Source: Pseudolabrys taiwanensis (lineage in GTDB: Bacteria > Pseudomonadota > Alphaproteobacteria > Rhizobiales > Xanthobacteraceae). Taken from it: DNA of 64,000 nucleotides. Positions 35,366-45,081 of the stretch are shown here, in pieces (within the stretch, counting starts at the first letter, position 1; every line of letters begins with the position of its first letter). The stretch is from positions 62,001 through 126,000 of the forward strand of contig NZ_CP031417.1 in NCBI RefSeq assembly GCF_003367395.1, given 5' to 3'. A program made the translations under genes and the position numbers. Below the pieces are notes generated by a model. It did not search any database, was not told the DNA's origin, and saw only the letters and a program-made list of their open reading frames with translations.

Positions 35366-36358
35366 ATGACCAAGATCCAGCTTTCAGTCGCGTGCGCCGC
35401 TTATGACCGGACTCGTTCCGTATGGGACGGCGACGTGTCGATCGATGGCGTTGATTTGATCTACAATACGGTCGAGCCGGAGGAGGCGTTTCACCGCGCG
35501 TTCAAGTTCGGCGAGTTCGACATCACCGAGATGTCGATGAGCAGCCACACGATGATGACGTCGCGTGGCGAGAACGACTATGTGGGCGTGCCGGCGTTCC
35601 TGTCGCGCGTGTTCCGGCATTCCGGCATCTACATCCGCACCGATCGCGGAATCAAGACACCCGCCGACCTGGCGGGCAAAAAGGTCGGTCTTCCCGAATA
35701 TCAGATTACGGCCAATGTCTGGATACGAGGCATCCTCGAGGACGAATACGGCCTGCGACCGGAAAGCGTCCACTGGAGAAGGGGCGGCGTCGAAGAGCCC
35801 GGGCGGGGTGAGCGCGCGCCGATCGCCCTGCCGAAGGAAATCGATCTGCAGCAGATCCCGGACGACCGCAGTCTTTCGCAGATGTTGGCCACGGGGGAAA
35901 TCGACGCCGTTATCGGCGCTCGCGCGCCGTCCTGCTTCCTGCAAGGGGCTCCGAACGTCGGAAGGCTCTTTTCCGACTATCGCGCCGCCGAGGAGGATTA
36001 CTTCCGGCGGACGCGGATATTTCCGATCATGCATATGATCGGCATCCGGCGAAGCCTGGTCGAAAAGTATCCGTGGTTACCGGTCAACGTCTACAAAGCG
36101 TTCCTGCAGTCGAAGGAAAACGCCGTTCATAGTATCGGCGAGATCTGCCACTTGATGGCCACGTTGCCGTGGGTCGCCCATCAGTGGGAGGAGGCGCGCA
36201 AGCTCATGGGCGAGGACTACTGGCCCTACGGCTACGACAAGAACAAGCACGTCATCGACGCCTTCGTGCGCTACCATCACGCGCAAGGCTTGTCGAAGCG
36301 GCTTGTCGATTCAAAGGAGCTCTTTCATCCCTCGACGCTGGATATATCGAAGATCTGA
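35366..36358 (+). CDS. 4,5-dihydroxyphthalate decarboxylase / NMT1-like binding protein family
   Basis: Protein of 330 residues of the family variously called 4,5-dihydroxyphthalate decarboxylase (Pht5) or ABC substrate-binding protein. It has the two-lobe binding-protein fold and the pattern AYDRTRSVWDGDVSIDGVDL, EEAFHRAF...FDITEMSMSSH and PADLAGKKVGLPEYQITANVW. No signal peptide is present, which fits an enzyme rather than a transporter receptor. It sits next to a NodD-like LysR and a carboxylate receptor, so an aromatic acid substrate is plausible. AGGAATC precedes the ATG. The reaction is not proven by sequence. Confidence 0.75.
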   Translation: MTKIQLSVACAAYDRTRSVWDGDVSIDGVDLIYNTVEPEEAFHRAFKFGEFDITEMSMSSHTMMTSRGENDYVGVPAFLSRVFRHSGIYIRTDRGIKTPADLAGKKVGLPEYQITANVWIRGILEDEYGLRPESVHWRRGGVEEPGRGERAPIALPKEIDLQQIPDDRSLSQMLATGEIDAVIGARAPSCFLQGAPNVGRLFSDYRAAEEDYFRRTRIFPIMHMIGIRRSLVEKYPWLPVNVYKAFLQSKENAVHSIGEICHLMATLPWVAHQWEEARKLMGEDYWPYGYDKNKHVIDAFVRYHHAQGLSKRLVDSKELFHPSTLDISKI

Positions 36359-36431
36359 GTCGTCCGGTGAGACGTACGGCATCTCCGCATACGATGAACC
36401 GTGCGGAGTGCCGGTTTCCCGCGATGGCCGC

Positions 36432-37343
36432 TCAGAACCGGGCGACGAGGCCGAGGATCGGGCCGTGGATCACCATGTCGAATTCGTAATGCGACAGTCC
36501 CGAGCCCTTCGAGTAGTCGACGCTTAATGCCTTATAGCCGAGCATGCCGCTCCAACTGACGGATGTGCTGCGCGACACTTCGTAGGCGAGGGCGCCGATC
36601 GCCTGCCAGGAGAACTTGCTGCCGGCGCCGAAGCCGCCGATATCGCCGCTGACGACGAGATCCCAGCGCGGCGCGAACTGATGGCGGATGCGCGCGCCGA
36701 CGACGGGATCGACCCAGCTCACATTGGCCTCCGCGCTGAGGTTGCGTTCCGCCGTCAATGTGAGGTCCGCGGTATTGACCGAACCCGATAGCGCCAAGTC
36801 CAGCTTGCCGCGCTGCCACCAAGTGCGCGCGCCCGCGTAGAGATCCAATGCCGTCGTCGATCCCGGGGCCGTGAGCCCGTTCCAGCGCGCGACCTCGTAA
36901 GCGAGCGCGGCCTCGACGATCACCATCTCCATCGTCAATCCGAGACCCGCGCCGACGCCGGCATTGACGTCGTCAACCGTGCGCGAGGCCATCAGGCTGC
37001 GACCGAGCGCCATCTTCATGTAGGCCGCGTCGAGCAGAACCGCCCAGCGGCCGTAACGCGCTTCGCCGAAGGCCGCGAGCTGAAACAGGCCTTTGGGAAA
37101 TTGCGTGTTGTTGAGGATGTCCGCGAAGCTTGCGTCGAGGTTCGTGGTGCGACCCCGCACGGTGCTCGAGCCGTTGAGGGCTGTCAGCCAAGCATATGGT
37201 GTGAAGGCGAAGGACCAGGTTTCGAGCGCTGGCGCCGCCACCGGTGCTTTGGCCGGCATTGGCATGTCGGCCGCCAACGCATGCCCCGACAAGCCCGCTA
37301 ACGACGCGGCAAAAAGCAAGCAACAGACACGGTTGAGCACCAT
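36432..37343 (-). CDS. Outer-membrane beta-barrel protein, unclassified
   Basis: Exported protein of 303 residues. A signal peptide ends near ALA-AD, followed by a Met/Pro/Ala-rich spacer (MPMPAKAPVAAPALE) and a long run of amphipathic strands ending in ...ILGLVARF, the aromatic C terminus read by the BAM machinery. Length and strand count suggest a 10-12 strand barrel rather than the 8-strand Omp25 type. The ATG at 37343 is chosen for the GGGGGG just upstream; a TTG lies four codons before. It is divergent from the arylsulfatase gene with a 274-bp spacer, so it may be co-regulated and serve as entry pore. Confidence 0.75.
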   Translation of the reverse strand: MVLNRVCCLLFAASLAGLSGHALAADMPMPAKAPVAAPALETWSFAFTPYAWLTALNGSSTVRGRTTNLDASFADILNNTQFPKGLFQLAAFGEARYGRWAVLLDAAYMKMALGRSLMASRTVDDVNAGVGAGLGLTMEMVIVEAALAYEVARWNGLTAPGSTTALDLYAGARTWWQRGKLDLALSGSVNTADLTLTAERNLSAEANVSWVDPVVGARIRHQFAPRWDLVVSGDIGGFGAGSKFSWQAIGALAYEVSRSTSVSWSGMLGYKALSVDYSKGSGLSHYEFDMVIHGPILGLVARF

Positions 37344-37617
37344 GCTACCCCCCAAACAGACCCACGTACTTTGTAGTCCGTTATGTGTCGCAAGGTGCGG
37401 TAACAGCGTGTTGGTGATTGCGCTTTCAACGGCACGAAGACGCGTTGCAACCGCGCGAGCACGCTTTACCGCTGTGCATTTGACTCAGGTCAACGGCCGA
37501 ACGCAGCGCACCTCACACAAATTGCGTCCGATAAATGCCGCGCTGCGTGCTTGCGGTATGCGCATCCGTCGCGGCATTCGCAGTGCCTATGCATCTCGTC
37601 AACAACGGGAGGTGACC

Positions 37618-40137
37618 TTGCGTACGAACCAATGGATTGCGACGACATCGGCACTGGTCCTGAGTGCGATGCTTGCGGGCCAGACCGGTCACGCCCAGCA
37701 GGTGACGGGCACGCCGGGCGCGGCCAATGCGACGGCCACGATCGACGGCCGCCAGTTGCCGCCGCCCGATCCGAAGTTCGGCGGCACGATTAGAGATGGC
37801 GCGTTGCAATCGAAGCCTTGGTGGGCGCCGCGCGTGGTGCCGCCGAAAGGCGCGCCGAACATTCTGCTGATCATCACCGACGACGCCGGCTTCGGCGTGC
37901 CGAGCACGTTCGGCGGCGTCATTCCGACGCCGGCCATGGACCGCGTCGCGGCGGAAGGGCTGCGCTACAATCGCATGTTCTCGACCGCGCTCTGCTCGCC
38001 GACGCGCGCGGCGCTGATCACCGGGCGCAATCACCATTCCGCCGGCTTCGGCGTGATCTCGGAGCAGTCGACCGGTTTCCCCGGCTACAACAGCATCATC
38101 GGCAGGGACAAGGCGACGGTCGGGCGCATCCTGCGCGACAACGGCTATGCCACCGCCTGGTTCGGCAAGGATCACAACACGCCGGCTTTCGCCGCCAGTC
38201 AGGTCGGGCCGTTCGATCAGTGGCCGACCGGCATGGGCTTCGAGTATTTCTACGGCTTCGTCGGCGGCGACGCCAACCAGTGGCAGCCGAACCTATTCCG
38301 CAACACGACGCAGATCTTTCCGTTCGAAGGCAAGCCGGCGGGCAGTTGGAATCTGGTCACCGCGATGGCCGACGACGCCATCGATTACATGACGCGGATC
38401 CACCAGACGCAGCCGAGCAAGCCGATCTTCATCAAATACGCGCCGGGCGCGACCCACGCGCCGCATCACCCGACCAAGGAATGGGTGGACAAGATCCAGG
38501 CGATGCATCTGTTCGACGACGGCTACGAGAAGCTGCGCGAGCGCATCTTCGAGAACCAGAAGCGCCTCGGCGTCATCCCGAAGGACACCAAGCTCGCGCC
38601 CTGGCCAAAGGACCTGCTGAAGCCATGGGACCAGCTCGGCGAGGACGAAAAGAAGCTCTTCATCCGTCAGGTCGAGGTGTTCGCCGCCTATGCCGCCTAT
38701 AGCGACCACGAGATCGGCCGCGTCATTCAGCAGTTCGAGAACCTCGGCGAACTCGACAACACGTTGATCATCTACATCAACGGCGACAACGGCACGAGCG
38801 CGGAAGGCGGCCCGCTCGGCACGCCCAACGAGGTTGCCTTCTTCAACGGCCTCAATGCGCTGCCGGTCGACGTGCAGATGAAGTTCTACGACGTGTGGGG
38901 CACCGACAAGACCTACAATCACATGTCGGCCGGCTGGTCGTGGGCCTTCGACACCCCGTTCGATTGGTTCAAGCAGAACGCCTCGCGGCTCGGCGGCATC
39001 AACCAGAACATGGTCGTGTCCTGGCCGGCGCGCATCAAGGACAAAGGCGGCCTGCGCGAGCAGTTCCTGCACGTGATCGACGTCGTGCCGACGCTGCTCG
39101 AAGCCACCGGCATCCGCGCGCCGGAGTCGGTCGACGGCATCAAGCAGGCGCCGATCGAGGGCACCAGCTTCGCCTATACCTTCGACGTCAAGAACGCCAA
39201 GGTCGCCTCGCGCCACAAGACGCAGTACTTCGAAATGATGGGTCAGTACGCGCTCTACCAGGACGGGTGGATGCTCAGCACCAAGGTCAACCGGGCGCCG
39301 TGGGAAGCCTTCGGCCCGGCCAATCCCGATCCGCTGAACAATCAGGTGTTGCAGCTCTATGACCTGAGCAAGGATTTCAGCCAGACGGAGGATATCGCGG
39401 CCAAGAATCCGCAGAAAGTCGCGGAGATGCGGAAGGCGTTCGTTGCGGAGGCGAGGAAATATCAGGTGTTCCCAATGGACGCCTCCTTGGGCGCGCGCAT
39501 CGTCGCGCCGCGGCCGAACATCACGGCGGGCCGCAGCGAGTTCGTCTACACGCGGCCGATGGTCGGCCTGCCGCAGGGCGACTCGCCGTCGCTGCTCAAT
39601 GCGTCCTACACGGTCAGCGCCGATATCGACGTGCCGCAGGAGGGGGCCGAGGGCATGATCCTGACCTCGGGCGGCCGCTTCGGCGGCTACGGCTTCTATC
39701 TCTTGAAAGGCAAACCTGTCTGGCTGTGGAACATGGTCGACCTCGCGCGCATCAAGTGGGAAAGCGCCGACGCGCTGACGCCGGGCCGGCACGTCGTCGA
39801 ATTCGACTTCAAATACGACGGCCTCGGCGTCGGCACGATCGCGTTTAACAGCTTCTCGGGCGTCGGCCGCCCCGGCGTCGGCACGCTGAAGGTCGACGGC
39901 AAGGTCGTGGACACGAAGACCATGGAGAAGACCTTGCCTATGATCCTGCAATGGGACGAAAGCTTCGACATCGGCTCCGACACGCTGACCGGCGTCAACG
40001 ATGCCGACTACCAGCCGCCGTTCGCGCTCACCGCCAAGCTCAACAAGTTGACGGTCAAGATCGACCGGCCGCAGCTCTCGCCCGCGGACGTCAAGAAGCT
40101 CGAAGAGGCGATGCGCAACAACAAGATGAGCGAATAG
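37618..40137 (+). CDS. Arylsulfatase, Cys-type, exported
   Basis: Sulfate-ester hydrolase of 839 residues. A signal peptide (hydrophobic about 9-22, cleavage near GHA-QQ) sends it to the periplasm. The formylglycine site is CSPTR with Cys126 as the residue to be oxidised; the metal-binding IITDDAGFG lies before it. The last roughly 230 residues form a beta-rich, lectin-like domain as in long AtsA-type sulfatases. The start is a TTG at 37618 with GGGAGG 5 bp upstream; a GTG two codons earlier overlaps the ribosome site. The radical-SAM maturase gene follows after 18 bp, so the enzyme is converted in the cytoplasm before export. Confidence 0.92.
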   Translation: MRTNQWIATTSALVLSAMLAGQTGHAQQVTGTPGAANATATIDGRQLPPPDPKFGGTIRDGALQSKPWWAPRVVPPKGAPNILLIITDDAGFGVPSTFGGVIPTPAMDRVAAEGLRYNRMFSTALCSPTRAALITGRNHHSAGFGVISEQSTGFPGYNSIIGRDKATVGRILRDNGYATAWFGKDHNTPAFAASQVGPFDQWPTGMGFEYFYGFVGGDANQWQPNLFRNTTQIFPFEGKPAGSWNLVTAMADDAIDYMTRIHQTQPSKPIFIKYAPGATHAPHHPTKEWVDKIQAMHLFDDGYEKLRERIFENQKRLGVIPKDTKLAPWPKDLLKPWDQLGEDEKKLFIRQVEVFAAYAAYSDHEIGRVIQQFENLGELDNTLIIYINGDNGTSAEGGPLGTPNEVAFFNGLNALPVDVQMKFYDVWGTDKTYNHMSAGWSWAFDTPFDWFKQNASRLGGINQNMVVSWPARIKDKGGLREQFLHVIDVVPTLLEATGIRAPESVDGIKQAPIEGTSFAYTFDVKNAKVASRHKTQYFEMMGQYALYQDGWMLSTKVNRAPWEAFGPANPDPLNNQVLQLYDLSKDFSQTEDIAAKNPQKVAEMRKAFVAEARKYQVFPMDASLGARIVAPRPNITAGRSEFVYTRPMVGLPQGDSPSLLNASYTVSADIDVPQEGAEGMILTSGGRFGGYGFYLLKGKPVWLWNMVDLARIKWESADALTPGRHVVEFDFKYDGLGVGTIAFNSFSGVGRPGVGTLKVDGKVVDTKTMEKTLPMILQWDESFDIGSDTLTGVNDADYQPPFALTAKLNKLTVKIDRPQLSPADVKKLEEAMRNNKMSE

Positions 40138-40155
40138 GGACTTGCAGGCTCGGTT

Positions 40156-41418
40156 ATGGACGACAAATACAGCGCGCCGCTCAGGCGATATGCCACCTCG
40201 GGCGGGCGCTTCCACGTCATGGCCAAGCCCGCCGGCTCGGCTTGCAATCTCGACTGCGCCTATTGCTTCTACCTGAGCAAGGAGCGGCTCGCCGGCGGCC
40301 CGGGCGCTGGCGCGATGAGCGACGACACGCTCGAGACCTTCATCCGCCAGTACATCGACGGCGTCACCGCGCCGGAAGTGGTGTTCTCCTGGCAGGGCGG
40401 CGAGCCGACCTTGCGCGGGCTCGATTTCTATCGCCGCGTCGTGGCGCTGCAGAAGAAGTACAAGAAGAGCGGCCAGACCATCGAGAACGATCTGCAGACC
40501 AACGGCGTGCTGCTCAACGCCGAATGGGCGGCGTTCCTCAAGGAGCACCGCTTTCTCGTCGGCCTGAGCATCGACGGCCCGCGCCATCTGCACGATGCGT
40601 ACCGCGTCAACAAAGGCGGTGCGCCGACCTTCGACAAGGTGATGGCGGCGGCCGAGCTGTTGCGCAAGACCGGCGTGCCGTTCAACACGCTGACCTGCGT
40701 GCACCGCCTCAACGCGTCGCGGCCGCTCGACGTCTACCGCTTCCTGCGCCGCGAGCTCGGCGTCACGCGGCTGCAGTTCATTCCCATCGTCGAGCCGAAG
40801 GACTTCGAGAACGCGGCGCCGCAGGCGCGCGACCAGGCGCGGCTGCCGATCGTCGGCACGCCGGCGGCGCATCCCGGCCATCCGGACGCGGTCGTCACCG
40901 ACTGGTCGGTCGATCCGGACGAATACGGCTATTTCCTCTCGCGCGTGTTCGACGAATGGCTGCGCAAGGACCTGGGGCGCGTGCTGGTGACGCATTTCGA
41001 GAGCCTGGTGGCGCGGCGTCTCGGGCTCGGCGCGCAGATGTGCATCTACGCGGAATATTGCGGCAAGGGCGTTGCCGTCGAACACGACGGCAGCGTCTAT
41101 TCCTGCGATCATTACGTCTATCCCGAATACCGGCTCGGCCGCCTGCAGGACAAGCCGCTTGCTGAGATGGTGTTCTCGCCGCAGCAGGTGAAGTTCGCCT
41201 ACGCCAAGTCGGAAACCTTGCCGCGCTATTGCCGCGACTGCGCCTATCTGAAGGACTGCTGGGGCGAGTGTCCGCGCGGCCGGCTGCTGCGCGCGCCCGA
41301 CGGCGAGCCGGGGCTCAACTATCTCTGCGCCGGGCTGAGGAAGTTCTACAAGCACGCACTGCCGCACGTGGAGCGCATCGCCGCGGAGTTGCGGCAAACG
41401 CATACCGCGAGACCGTAA
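40156..41418 (+). CDS. Anaerobic sulfatase-maturating enzyme (radical SAM, SPASM)
   Basis: anSME-type protein of 420 residues that oxidises the sulfatase active-site Cys (or Ser) to formylglycine. The radical-SAM cluster is CNLDCAYC (Cys30, Cys34, Cys37), followed by the SAM-binding GGEPTL. The C-terminal SPASM domain for two more [4Fe-4S] clusters is seen in CIYAEYCGKG, YSCDHYVYPE and CRDCAYLKDCWGECPRG. It is in an operon with the arylsulfatase (18-bp gap), which confirms its partner. Family members work without oxygen and are oxygen-sensitive, unlike the copper FGE of aerobes. Confidence 0.95.
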   Translation: MDDKYSAPLRRYATSGGRFHVMAKPAGSACNLDCAYCFYLSKERLAGGPGAGAMSDDTLETFIRQYIDGVTAPEVVFSWQGGEPTLRGLDFYRRVVALQKKYKKSGQTIENDLQTNGVLLNAEWAAFLKEHRFLVGLSIDGPRHLHDAYRVNKGGAPTFDKVMAAAELLRKTGVPFNTLTCVHRLNASRPLDVYRFLRRELGVTRLQFIPIVEPKDFENAAPQARDQARLPIVGTPAAHPGHPDAVVTDWSVDPDEYGYFLSRVFDEWLRKDLGRVLVTHFESLVARRLGLGAQMCIYAEYCGKGVAVEHDGSVYSCDHYVYPEYRLGRLQDKPLAEMVFSPQQVKFAYAKSETLPRYCRDCAYLKDCWGECPRGRLLRAPDGEPGLNYLCAGLRKFYKHALPHVERIAAELRQTHTARP

Positions 41419-41618
41419 GGCGGCGTTGCCGCGCTGAGCGTGCCGGCGGCTTTTCCGCCGCCGTTGCTCGCCTCGTGGATACCGTCTTGTCCGCTACGGT
41501 CGGTGTTTCGTTACGCCGCATCGGCGACTTCGTCACGTTGTTGATCTGTCTCAACACGACGCCCGACATCGCGACCAATGTCGCTGTCGTTCCTTGAACG
41601 ATAGCCGGAGATGGTGCG

Positions 41619-43049
41619 ATGAAACGGTATGGATTGCGCGATCTGTTCGCGATGAGTGCTGTCGCATTGACGATGACCGTCGGCGCCGCGCGCGCCGCGT
41701 CGATCAGCGAGCAGGAGGCGAGCGCGATCGGCGCCAGCGCCTATGTCTATCTCTATCCGCTGGTGATGATGGATATCACGCGCAGGCAGGCGACGAACAT
41801 CGAAGCCGGCAAGCGGTTCGGCCGCGGACCGATGAACATGTTCGTCAGCGTGCCCGAATATCCGCCGGCGGACTTTCGCGATGTGGTGCGCTCGAACTTC
41901 GACACGCTCTATTCCATCGCCTGGCTGGATCTCACGCAGGAGCCCATGGTCGTCTCCGCGCCGGATACCAACGGCCGCTACTACTTGCTGCCGATGCTCG
42001 ACATGTGGACCGACGTGTTCGCTTCGCCGGGATGGCGCACGACCGGCACGCAGGCGGCCGATTATCTCGTGACGCCGCCGGGCTGGAGCGGCACGGTGCC
42101 CGCCGGCGTGACGCGTATTCCGGCGCCGACGCCTTACGTGTGGATCATCGGCCGCACCAAGACCGACGGTCCGCCCGACTACGAGGCCGTGCATAAGATC
42201 CAGGCCGGCTACAAGGTCACGCCGCTGTCGGACTGGGGCAAGGCGGCAAGGCCCGTCGTCGTGAAGATCGATCCGACGGTCGACATGACGACGCCGCCGA
42301 AGACGCAAGTCGACTCCATGCCGGCCGCCAAGTTCTTCGCCACGGCGGCCGAGCTGATGAAGCTGCAGCCGCCGCACATCACCGACCAGCCGATCGTCGC
42401 GCAGATGCGCCGCCTCGGCATCGAGGTCGGCAAGAGCTTCGATCTCGACAAGGCCGATCCGGTGGTGCGGCGGGCGCTGGCCAATGTGCCCGAGGCGGGC
42501 CGGCAGTTGATGGCCTGGAAGGTGCACACGCTGGCGCGCGTGGTCAACGGCTGGTCGATGAACACGGACACGATGGGCGTCTACGGCAACTATTATCTCA
42601 AGCGCGCGATCGTCGCGCAGTTCGGCCTCGGCGCCAATCTGCCGGAGGACGCGATCTATCCGCTCAATCTCGCGGACGAGAGCGGCAAGCCGCTCGACGG
42701 CGCCAACCGCTATGTGTTGCACTTCGAGAAGAGCGACTTGCCGCCGGTGGACGCCTTCTGGTCGGTGACGCTCTACGACTCGGACGGCTTCCAGGTTGCG
42801 AACGTGTTGAACCGGTTCGCCGTCAGCAGCTGGATGCCGTTCAAATACAACCCCGACGGCTCGCTCGACCTCTATTTCCAGAACGAGAGCCCGGGCAAGG
42901 ACAAGGAGACGAACTGGCTGCCGGCGCCGAAGGCGCCGTTCAACCTCACCATGCGGCTCTACGCGCCGCGCTCGGAAGCGCTCACCGGCAAATGGGCGCC
43001 GCCGGCGATCGTCCGCGAACAAGCGCAGGCGCCGCTGGGGCTGCAGTAG
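41619..43049 (+). CDS. DUF1254/DUF1214 domain protein, exported
   Basis: Exported protein of 476 residues with an N-terminal signal peptide (cleavage near ARA-AS), the DUF1254 domain (about 40-190, with AYVYLYPLVMMDITRRQ and SNFDTLYSIAWLDL) and the DUF1214 domain at the C terminus (about 340-460, with PPVDAFWSVTLYDSDGFQ). The function of this pair is unknown. It follows the sulfatase and maturase genes after a 200-bp gap on the same strand, so it may belong to the same substrate programme but probably with its own promoter. GGAG precedes the ATG. Confidence 0.9.
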   Translation: MKRYGLRDLFAMSAVALTMTVGAARAASISEQEASAIGASAYVYLYPLVMMDITRRQATNIEAGKRFGRGPMNMFVSVPEYPPADFRDVVRSNFDTLYSIAWLDLTQEPMVVSAPDTNGRYYLLPMLDMWTDVFASPGWRTTGTQAADYLVTPPGWSGTVPAGVTRIPAPTPYVWIIGRTKTDGPPDYEAVHKIQAGYKVTPLSDWGKAARPVVVKIDPTVDMTTPPKTQVDSMPAAKFFATAAELMKLQPPHITDQPIVAQMRRLGIEVGKSFDLDKADPVVRRALANVPEAGRQLMAWKVHTLARVVNGWSMNTDTMGVYGNYYLKRAIVAQFGLGANLPEDAIYPLNLADESGKPLDGANRYVLHFEKSDLPPVDAFWSVTLYDSDGFQVANVLNRFAVSSWMPFKYNPDGSLDLYFQNESPGKDKETNWLPAPKAPFNLTMRLYAPRSEALTGKWAPPAIVREQAQAPLGLQ

Positions 43050-43167
43050 CGAACGACGCGGCTAGGGCCTGAGGAGCCCGCCGCAGCGCGAGCGACGGCG
43101 GGTGTCTCGCGTCAGCGAAGGCGGGCGTCTCGAACGATGCGGCGGCCACCGCGTTGCCACGTGCGCG

Positions 43168-43240
43168 CTTCTCCTCTCCCCTTGTGGGAGAGGGTGCCCG
43201 AGCGGCGGCGATAGCCGAGCGAGGGCAGGTGAGGGGTTCT
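43168..43240. repeat. C/G-rich palindrome, family C
   Basis: The left hairpin CTCTCCCCTTGTGGGAGAGG is followed by GCGGCGATAGCCGAGCGAGG and a closing GGTGAGGGG, as in the copies near 24.74, 52.23 and 53.18 kb. It lies in the 558-bp gap after the DUF1254 gene. Confidence 0.75.
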
Positions 43241-43244
43241 TTGC

Positions 43245-43485
43245 CTAATGCCAAGCACACGTTCGACCGGTCATCACCCGCGACAGCGGGTGATCCAGTA
43301 ACCCCGGCGTTTGCGTTCAATCTGATGACGTCGTGCGCACTGGCTTCCCGCTTGCGCGGGAGTGACCGGCGTTTCGCGGCAATGACCGGCGAGTGCTGTC
43401 CTAGGGTGAATTAAAACGCCCCGCTTTCGCGAGGCGCAATGTCTCTCTCAGCGCTGGATCCCCGCTTTCGCGGGGATGAGCGGCT
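43245..43485. repeat. Mosaic of short GGTGATCC/GCGGGGATGA-type inverted repeats
   Basis: Several small hairpins are packed here: TCACCCGC/GCGGGTGA (43284-43302), TCCCGCTTGCGCGGGA (43347-43362) and ATCCCCGCTTTCGCGGGGAT (43458-43477). No gene is supported in this stretch. Confidence 0.6.
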
Positions 43486-43530
43486 GCGATGTTCTGCGAT
43501 GTGCCGCGGTGCTTGGCGGCGCGTTGCCCA

Positions 43531-43582
43531 CCTCATCCTTCGAGACGCGCCGCTAACGCGGCGCTCCTCAGGATGAGGTGGA
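43531..43582. repeat. CCTCATCC...GGATGAGG palindrome
   Basis: A near-perfect inverted repeat: CCTCATCCT and AGGATGAGG ends frame GACGCGCCGC/GCGGCGCTC arms, 25 bp before the convergent FAH-family gene stop. It may act as its terminator. Confidence 0.75.
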
Positions 43583-43607
43583 TAGAGTCAGCGCGGGCTG
43601 CGCCCTC

Positions 43608-44462
43608 TTACTTCTTCAACGCCACGAGCTTCTGCCTCTGCTCGCCCAGCCCGTCGATGCCGAGGGTCACCACGTCGCCGACCTTGAGGAAGCCCGGCGT
43701 CGGCTTCATGCCGAGCGCGACGCCCGGCGGCGTGCCGGTGATGATGATGTCGCCGGCTTCCAGCACCATGAACTGCGAGCAGTACCAGACGATGTGCTCG
43801 CAATCGAAGATCATCGTCTTGGTGTTGCCGGTCTGACGGCGCTCGCCGTTGACGTCGAGCCACATGTTGAGGTTCTGCGGGTTCTTGATCTCGTCCTTGG
43901 TGACGAACCACGGGCCGATCGGGCCGAAGGTCTCGCAGCTCTTGCCCTTGAGCCACTGGCCGCCGGCGCGGTCGATCTGGAACGAGCGCTCGGACACGTC
44001 GTTCGACAGGAAGTAGCCGGCGATGGCGCTCTTGGCGTTCTCCTTGGTGAGGTAGCGCGCGCGCTTGCCGAGGACGATGCCGATCTCGACCTCGTAGTCC
44101 ATCTTCACCGATTCCTTCGGCACGAGCGTGTCGTCGTTCGGGCCGCAGATCGAGGTCGTCACCTTGGAGAAGACCACCGGCTCCTTCGGGATCGGCATGC
44201 CGGCTTCCGCCGCGTGGTCGGCGTAGTTGAGGCCGATGGCGATGAAGTTCTTCACGCCGCCGACGCAAGGCCCGAGGCGCGGCTTGCCGGCCACCGGCTT
44301 CATGCGGTTGAGGTTGAGCTTCTTGATCTTGGCAAGACCGCCGGACGACAGCATCTCGCCGTCGATGTCTTTGACGACGCGCGACAGGTCGCGGATCTTG
44401 CCGTCCTCGCCGATGATGCCGGGCTTCTCGCGGCCGGGTGCGCCATAGCGGACGAGCTTCAT
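43608..44462 (-). CDS. Fumarylacetoacetate hydrolase (FAH) family protein
   Basis: Cytoplasmic metal-dependent hydrolase or decarboxylase, 284 residues. The catalytic core has NYADHAAEAG, the metal ligands in DYEVEIGIVLG and SNDVSERSFQ, and the closing GDIIITGTPPGVALGM. The N-terminal 70 residues form the usual beta-roll. Members act on 2,4-diketo or hydroxy-acid ring-cleavage products or as ureidoglycolate lyase; substrate cannot be told. AAGGAG precedes the ATG at 44462. Single gene with no pathway partner adjacent. Confidence 0.92.
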   Translation of the reverse strand: MKLVRYGAPGREKPGIIGEDGKIRDLSRVVKDIDGEMLSSGGLAKIKKLNLNRMKPVAGKPRLGPCVGGVKNFIAIGLNYADHAAEAGMPIPKEPVVFSKVTTSICGPNDDTLVPKESVKMDYEVEIGIVLGKRARYLTKENAKSAIAGYFLSNDVSERSFQIDRAGGQWLKGKSCETFGPIGPWFVTKDEIKNPQNLNMWLDVNGERRQTGNTKTMIFDCEHIVWYCSQFMVLEAGDIIITGTPPGVALGMKPTPGFLKVGDVVTLGIDGLGEQRQKLVALKK

Positions 44463-44558
44463 TGTCGTTCTCCTTGAAAGACGTTTCGCGTTGGTTGGAA
44501 TCGTTAAGGCAGGTCGGGCGCGATCATGCGCCGGGCGAGGGCGCGCGGGCAAGCCGCG

Positions 44559-44807
44559 TCACGGCAGCGGCCGCGGCGATGCGTCGGCAGGCAGCGGGTG
44601 CGGCGCGGTGTCGCCCGGCCGGAGGCCCGGGTCGGGCCGGCTCGCCGTGCGGGCCATGAAGAAGCGCGCCGCGGGCAGCAGGCCCGGCGTGCTCTCGACC
44701 AGGCAGCGGCGTCCCTCGTGGGAGACGCGCAGGCGCCCGGCCGCGAAGGCGGACAGCAGGACCGCCATCAGCAACCCGACGATCACCCAGACGCGCCGAT
44801 CGGCCAT
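44559..44807 (-). CDS. Possible small membrane protein, 82 residues
   Basis: An open frame of 82 codons from an ATG at 44807 with one hydrophobic segment (VWVIVGLLMAVLLSAFAAG) at the N terminus and a Pro/Ala/Arg-rich tail. It could be a small anchored or secreted protein. No family is recognised and the ribosome site is weak, so it may be spurious; the rest of the 619-bp gap between the FAH gene and the PilZ gene shows nothing else. Confidence 0.35.
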   Translation of the reverse strand: MADRRVWVIVGLLMAVLLSAFAAGRLRVSHEGRRCLVESTPGLLPAARFFMARTASRPDPGLRPGDTAPHPLPADASPRPLP

Positions 44808-45081
44808 CGGAAACGGTGCCCTCGTGTGAGCGGGTATAGTACACGACATACACGTTAAAATTGAGCGACACGCGGGGCGCGGCGTCGCGGGATACGCGCC
44901 GTGGTGAATGCGTGGTGACCCGATACCCGTAAAGTCACCGGTAAAATGCGGCGCCGGTCTTCATCAATCATTGGTAAATCCACAGGGCCGTCTTTTCCCG
45001 GTCGGTTTCACCGGCGTGCAAGAGACCCACGGTAATCTCTTCCGCAATCGAGGATGCCGTCCCCTTCGACGGAGGAAGATC

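Noticed and set aside
36432..37343. Omp25/31-family assignment for the barrel before the sulfatase
   Set aside because: It lacks the AxWTGFYxG opening and is about 80 residues longer, so it is left as an unclassified barrel.
38293..41403. Minus-strand open frame of 1036 codons opposite the sulfatase and maturase
   Set aside because: It covers two well-supported genes on the other strand, and its composition (Arg, His, Leu, Val-rich) has no recognisable domain.
43050..43607. Possible small genes in the repeat-rich gap after DUF1254
   Set aside because: Frames there are made of palindromic repeats and are not family-like.
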